Below are positions 60,596 through 64,000 of a stretch of 64,000 bases of DNA, piece after piece (the first letter of the stretch is position 1; the number at the start of each line of letters is the position of its first letter). This stretch comes from Symplocastrum torsivum CPER-KK1 (lineage in GTDB: Bacteria > Cyanobacteriota > Cyanobacteriia > Cyanobacteriales > Coleofasciculaceae), in the NCBI GenBank assembly GCA_019358875.1, contig JAHHIF010000019.1, positions 1-64,000 on the forward strand, written 5' to 3'. Both the position numbers and the translations under genes were made by a program. Below the pieces are notes generated by a model, which did not search any database, was not told where the DNA came from, and worked only from the letters and a program-made list of their open reading frames with translations.

Positions 60596-63523
60596 ATGAG
60601 CATGACATCTAATAAAAGCCCAGTTGTGATTCCATCTATGGGATTTGATCGCACTGAATTTCTTCAAACCTTTCCCGTTTCCTCCTCTAAAGAGGGTCGT
60701 TTCTACTCACTCCCTCAGCTTGAAGAGGCAGGAATCGGAGAAATCTCCCGACTTCCTGTCTGTCTGAGGATTATTCTTGAGTCGCTGATGAGGAATTGCG
60801 ACGGAAAGAAAATCCAAGAGTCAGACATTACGACCTTAGCCTCCTGGCAGCCGAATGCCGATCGCACAGCTGAGATTCCGTTTATCGTTGCTAGGGTGTT
60901 GCTCCAAGACTTTACCGGAGTCCCTCTCGGAGTCGATCTGGCAGCGATGCGATCGGCTGTAGCCCGAATGGGGCAACCTGCCGAAATCATTGAACCGCTT
61001 GTGCCTGTAGACCTTGTGATCGACCACTCAGTACAGGTCGATTTTGCAGGTCTAGCTGATGCATTTAACCTTAATTTGGAGATGGAATTCAAGCGGAATA
61101 TCTCTCGCTACGAGTTCCTTAAGTGGTGCCAGCAGTCCTTCAAGAGCTTCAATGTCATACCACCGGGAATTGGAATCTGTCATCAGGTAAATCTTGAATA
61201 CCTTGCTCAAGGAGTGCTGGAGAAGGAGGGAGTCTACTACCCTGACACCATTGTCGGGACAGATTCTCATACAACGATGATTAATGGACTGGGTGTAGTC
61301 GGTTGGGGAGTTGGGGGGATTGAAGCAGAAGCCGCCATGTTGGGACAGCCAGTTTACATCCTTACTCCTGACGTAGTAGGCGTTTGCATGAAGGGTAAGC
61401 TTCGGGAGGGAGTCACAGCCACTGACCTCGTACTTCATATTACTGAACTGCTTCGCAAGACGAAAGTAGTCGGGAAATTTGTAGAGTTTCATGGTGAGGG
61501 AGCGTCTTCCTTATCCGTGACCGATCGCGCAACAATTGGCAATATGTCTCCTGAGTATGGCGCGACAATTGGCTTCTTCCCGATTGACGAAAAAACCTGT
61601 GACTATCTGGCAGCAACCGGACGCAGCCAAGCCAAGGTAGATGCGTTACGAAACTACTACACCGCTCAAAAAATGTTTGGGATTCCTCAAGAGGGTGAAT
61701 GCCAGTACAGTACGGTAGTGGAAATCGATCTGGCTGAAGTGACTCCTTCGATCGCTGGCCCAAAACGTCCTCAGGATAGAATTGCTCTGGAAAATGTAAA
61801 ACCAGGTTTCCTGGAGACGCTGCAATCCCAGACAGCGACAGGGTATAGTAAACCCGCTTCCGAGATCGGCGTAAAGTTTAGCAACACCCAAGATATTGAT
61901 ATAGAGCGATCGCATCAGGGTGGAGGCGAACAGGCACCTGAGACAGTACCGATGGGTGCTGGAAACCAAAGTACGAAAGACACAAGCACCATCACCGAGA
62001 TCGAGATGATGACCAATCGTCCGACTCCAGATCGGATCGAGGAGGTGCTGCCAGACGAGCAGGAGCAGGCAATTCGGGAGGAGTTTCCAACAACTGAGCT
62101 TGAAATCGCTCATGGAGATGTACTGATTGCGGCGATTACTTCATGTACCAATACCTCCAATCCCAGTGTAATGCTTGCGGCAGGTCTGGTCGCAAAGAAG
62201 GCGGTAGAACGGGGACTGAGCGTGAATCCTAAGGTGAAAACCTCGCTGGCACCGGGTTCGCGTGTGGTGACCGATTACTTGGAAAAAACGGGATTGCAGC
62301 CTTATCTTAATGAATTAGGCTTTAATTTGGTGGGCTACGGTTGCACGACCTGCATTGGAAATTCTGGCCCAATTGAGCCTGCGATCGAGGCACTTCTCCA
62401 GCAGAAGGATATCGTTGCAGCGAGTGTACTTTCAGGCAATCGTAACTTTGAAGCCCGGATACATCAGAATATCAAAGCCAACTTCCTGATGAGTCCTCCG
62501 CTTGTGGTCGCTTATGCGATCGCGGGAAGTATGCTAGTCGATTTGCTAAACGAACCTCTGGGAAAAGATAAGGAGGGGAAGGACGTTTATTTGAAGGAAA
62601 TATGGCCGACTTTAGAGGAAATCGGCGAACATACCGCATCAGCGTTAGACCCCGATACTTATCAAAGCCTCTACAAGGGTGTTGAACACAAGAATCAGCT
62701 TTGGGATGAAATTCGTTCCATTGGCGGCGAAGTGTACGAATGGGACACCACCTCCACCTACATCCAAGAGCCTCCATACTTTGAAGGGTTCAGTATGTCA
62801 CCTGAGAAGGTAGCTGACATTATCAACGCCCGACCTCTTGCGATATTTGGAGATTCAGTTACCACCGATCACATCAGTCCCGCAGGTGCAATTAAACCGA
62901 GTTCTTCAGCAGGAACCTATCTCAAGGAGCATGGAGTAGCTGTCGAAGATTTCAACAGTTATGGTTCTCGTCGTGGCAATCATGATGTGATGGTTCGTGG
63001 CACCTTTGCGAATGTGCGAATCAAAAATTTAATGGTTCCCGGAACTGAAGGAGGCGTAACTGTCCATCATCCTAGCGGTGAGAGGATGGGGATTTATGAA
63101 GCTTCAATGCAGTATCAAACCTCTAATACTCCCCTTGTAGTCATTGCGGGACAAGAGTACGGCACTGGCAGTTCCAGGGATTGGGCAGCGAAGGGAACGA
63201 GTCTCCTGGGAGTTAAAGCAGTTATTGCCCAAAGCTTTGAGCGAATTCACCGGAGCAACCTGATAGGCATGGGAGTCTTGCCCTGCCAGTTCTTGGAGGG
63301 AACGAACGCCGCTAGTTTGGGGCTAACCGGGGAGGAGCTATTTACCCTCAAGGGTTTGGAAAGCAGCATTGCTCCCCGCCAGACTCTCTCCCTCTTGATC
63401 GAGTACCCGTTAGGAGAGAAGAAAGAGGTGCCAGTGCTTCTAAGGCTCGATACTGCGATCGAGGTCGATTACTACTGTCATGGAGGTATCCTACCGTATG
63501 TACTAAGACAGTTGGTGGAATAA
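60596..63523 (+). CDS. acnA: Aconitate hydratase, AcnA/IRP type
   Basis: A 975-aa 4Fe-4S enzyme interconverting citrate and isocitrate. Cluster ligands Cys517 (SCTNTSNPSV), Cys583 and Cys586 (GYGCTTCIGNSG). Other motifs: TDSHTTMINGLGVVGWGVGGIEAE, GNRNFEARIHQNIKANFLMSPPLV, and the C-terminal swivel domain GDSVTTDHISPAGAI, GQEYGTGSSRDWAAKGT. Domain order is 1-2-3-linker-4, i.e. AcnA, not the AcnB usual in cyanobacteria. It is ~85 residues longer than E. coli AcnA (891), because of an expanded acidic segment at ~410-500 (GVKFSNTQDIDIERSHQGGG, PETVPMGAGN). The ATG lacks a Shine-Dalgarno. An alternative or acquired aconitase is inferred. Confidence 0.93.
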   Translation: MSMTSNKSPVVIPSMGFDRTEFLQTFPVSSSKEGRFYSLPQLEEAGIGEISRLPVCLRIILESLMRNCDGKKIQESDITTLASWQPNADRTAEIPFIVARVLLQDFTGVPLGVDLAAMRSAVARMGQPAEIIEPLVPVDLVIDHSVQVDFAGLADAFNLNLEMEFKRNISRYEFLKWCQQSFKSFNVIPPGIGICHQVNLEYLAQGVLEKEGVYYPDTIVGTDSHTTMINGLGVVGWGVGGIEAEAAMLGQPVYILTPDVVGVCMKGKLREGVTATDLVLHITELLRKTKVVGKFVEFHGEGASSLSVTDRATIGNMSPEYGATIGFFPIDEKTCDYLAATGRSQAKVDALRNYYTAQKMFGIPQEGECQYSTVVEIDLAEVTPSIAGPKRPQDRIALENVKPGFLETLQSQTATGYSKPASEIGVKFSNTQDIDIERSHQGGGEQAPETVPMGAGNQSTKDTSTITEIEMMTNRPTPDRIEEVLPDEQEQAIREEFPTTELEIAHGDVLIAAITSCTNTSNPSVMLAAGLVAKKAVERGLSVNPKVKTSLAPGSRVVTDYLEKTGLQPYLNELGFNLVGYGCTTCIGNSGPIEPAIEALLQQKDIVAASVLSGNRNFEARIHQNIKANFLMSPPLVVAYAIAGSMLVDLLNEPLGKDKEGKDVYLKEIWPTLEEIGEHTASALDPDTYQSLYKGVEHKNQLWDEIRSIGGEVYEWDTTSTYIQEPPYFEGFSMSPEKVADIINARPLAIFGDSVTTDHISPAGAIKPSSSAGTYLKEHGVAVEDFNSYGSRRGNHDVMVRGTFANVRIKNLMVPGTEGGVTVHHPSGERMGIYEASMQYQTSNTPLVVIAGQEYGTGSSRDWAAKGTSLLGVKAVIAQSFERIHRSNLIGMGVLPCQFLEGTNAASLGLTGEELFTLKGLESSIAPRQTLSLLIEYPLGEKKEVPVLLRLDTAIEVDYYCHGGILPYVLRQLVE

Positions 63524-63532
63524 CATGCATTC

Positions 63533-63650
63533 ACTTGGATGCATCTCATTTTTGCAGAGATAATTTGTTGTGGGGCGGGCAGGATGCCCACCCTTTAGCT
63601 TTGACAGGCTTTCCGGCTTGTCCCACAAGAAAATGTATTTGTACAATTGG
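63533..63650 (-). repeat. ~115-bp interspersed repeat, copy B (inverted)
   Basis: Begins about 10 bases after the aconitase stop. Its reverse complement matches copy A (26061-26174) with only scattered changes and short indels: caattgtacaaatacatt, gggacaagccggaaagcct, ctgcaaaaatg. The GC-rich core at 63573-63593 is in the same plus-strand orientation as in copy A although the flanks are inverted, so the core is flipped relative to its arms. Both copies sit just after a plus-strand stop codon. Confidence 0.8.
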
Positions 63651-63679
63651 AATTCTCCCCTTCCTACTTCCCTACCTCC

Positions 63680-64000
63680 CTATTGTTTCGGTTCTGGCTT
63701 TACCTGAGAAAAAACCCTATAAGAACGAATATCATCACCTGCCTCACCTACCTCCTCCTTATGTCGCTCAGTTTCAACGCTTACCAAGTTGTAGCGAATA
63801 TTCTCAGCATAAACAGTCAAAGTAATTTTTAAGACTTCTAGGAAGCTAATTAACCACTGACATTCTGATTCTGATTCATCCTCATAATATTGAATCAAAT
63901 AACCAATGCAAGATTCTAAATGAATATAGCTGTTCTTACTAACTAAAATTATTTTAAGAAGAAGAATAGACAAGGTTAAAGATTTACCTTGAATTACTAA
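63680..64000 (-). CDS. Partial hypothetical gene at right edge
   Basis: A minus-strand frame ends at 63680 and stays open to the last base of the window, so the start lies outside. The visible ~106 residues are helical with a hydrophobic stretch (LTLSILLLKIILV), then SYIHLESCIGYLIQYYED, WLISFLEVLKITLTVYAENI and a charged tail (SVETERHKEEVGEAGDDI). I do not recognise the family. The helix-rich pattern and the continuous frame suggest a real C-terminus; a TTG at 63973 is unlikely to be the true start. Confidence 0.45.
   Translation of the reverse strand, partial: LVIQGKSLTLSILLLKIILVSKNSYIHLESCIGYLIQYYEDESESECQWLISFLEVLKITLTVYAENIRYNLVSVETERHKEEVGEAGDDIRSYRVFSQVKPEPKQ

Noticed and set aside
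1..64000. tRNA, rRNA, CRISPR array, integrase, transposase or phage gene
   Set aside because: I looked for cloverleaf-like arms, direct-repeat/spacer periodicity and DDE or integrase motifs on both strands and saw none.

Overview
The window is chromosomal DNA from a filamentous, probably motile and hormogonium-forming, cyanobacterium. Three things support this: the octamer GCGATCGC (HIP1) recurs throughout genes and spacers; the spacers carry typical cyanobacterial short repeats (heptamer arrays, palindromes, runs such as 'ccctaatccctaa'); and the gene content is cyanobacterial (hetZ-patU, hpsE, a GUN4 domain, sds, WD40 Ser/Thr kinases, S-layer-homology and PEP-CTERM proteins). I saw no rRNA, tRNA, CRISPR array, transposase or phage gene.

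Layout. 0-8.1 kb: an SGNH hydrolase, small exported or hypothetical proteins, a lone osmoprotectant-type ABC permease, and a minus-strand group of a zinc-ribbon/Ser-Thr kinase/WD40 protein, a small protein resembling effector-associated constant components, and a caspase-GUN4 fusion. 8.5-26 kb: a cell-wall and development block with a HAD hydrolase, mreBCD, ssb, SIMPL, EVE, an Na+/H+ antiporter, an AMIN-amidase, murI, sds, hetZ, patU and a TgpA-like transglutaminase homologue whose catalytic residues are replaced. From memory the gene order matches the all0085-alr0102 interval of Anabaena PCC 7120. 26-31 kb: a PEP-CTERM protein, phoX, and the broken 5' ends of a phoD-like gene and another exported protein.

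30.7-43 kb: two sensor kinases, an overlapping three-gene exopolysaccharide operon (hpsE-type glycosyltransferase, second glycosyltransferase, pyruvyl transferase), and a large RTX-type 5'-nucleotidase preceded by an 11-bp-periodic array resembling a Pho box. With phoX and the phoD remnant this gives the region a phosphate-scavenging flavour. An aspartoacylase-like Zn enzyme follows.

43.4-51.3 kb: glgE, treS fused to maltokinase, and glgB, which together would convert trehalose through maltose and maltose-1-phosphate into branched alpha-glucan, closed by a strong terminator. 52-60 kb: a CrtO-like flavoprotein, a ComB homologue, an SLH protein and a 1073-residue close homologue of animal glycogen phosphorylase kinase alpha subunit. 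60.5-64 kb: an AcnA-type aconitase with an enlarged linker, preceded by an orphan ribosome-binding site and 13-codon ORF, then the inverted second copy of a ~115-bp repeat also found at 26.1 kb, and the end of a gene that runs off the right edge.

The best candidates for something new are the caspase-GUN4/constant-component locus (5.4-8.1 kb), the pseudo-transglutaminase beside hetZ-patU, the phosphorylase-kinase-like protein near a GlgE pathway, and the repeat pair whose hairpin core is flipped between copies. All functional calls rest on motif recognition by eye; no database search was possible.
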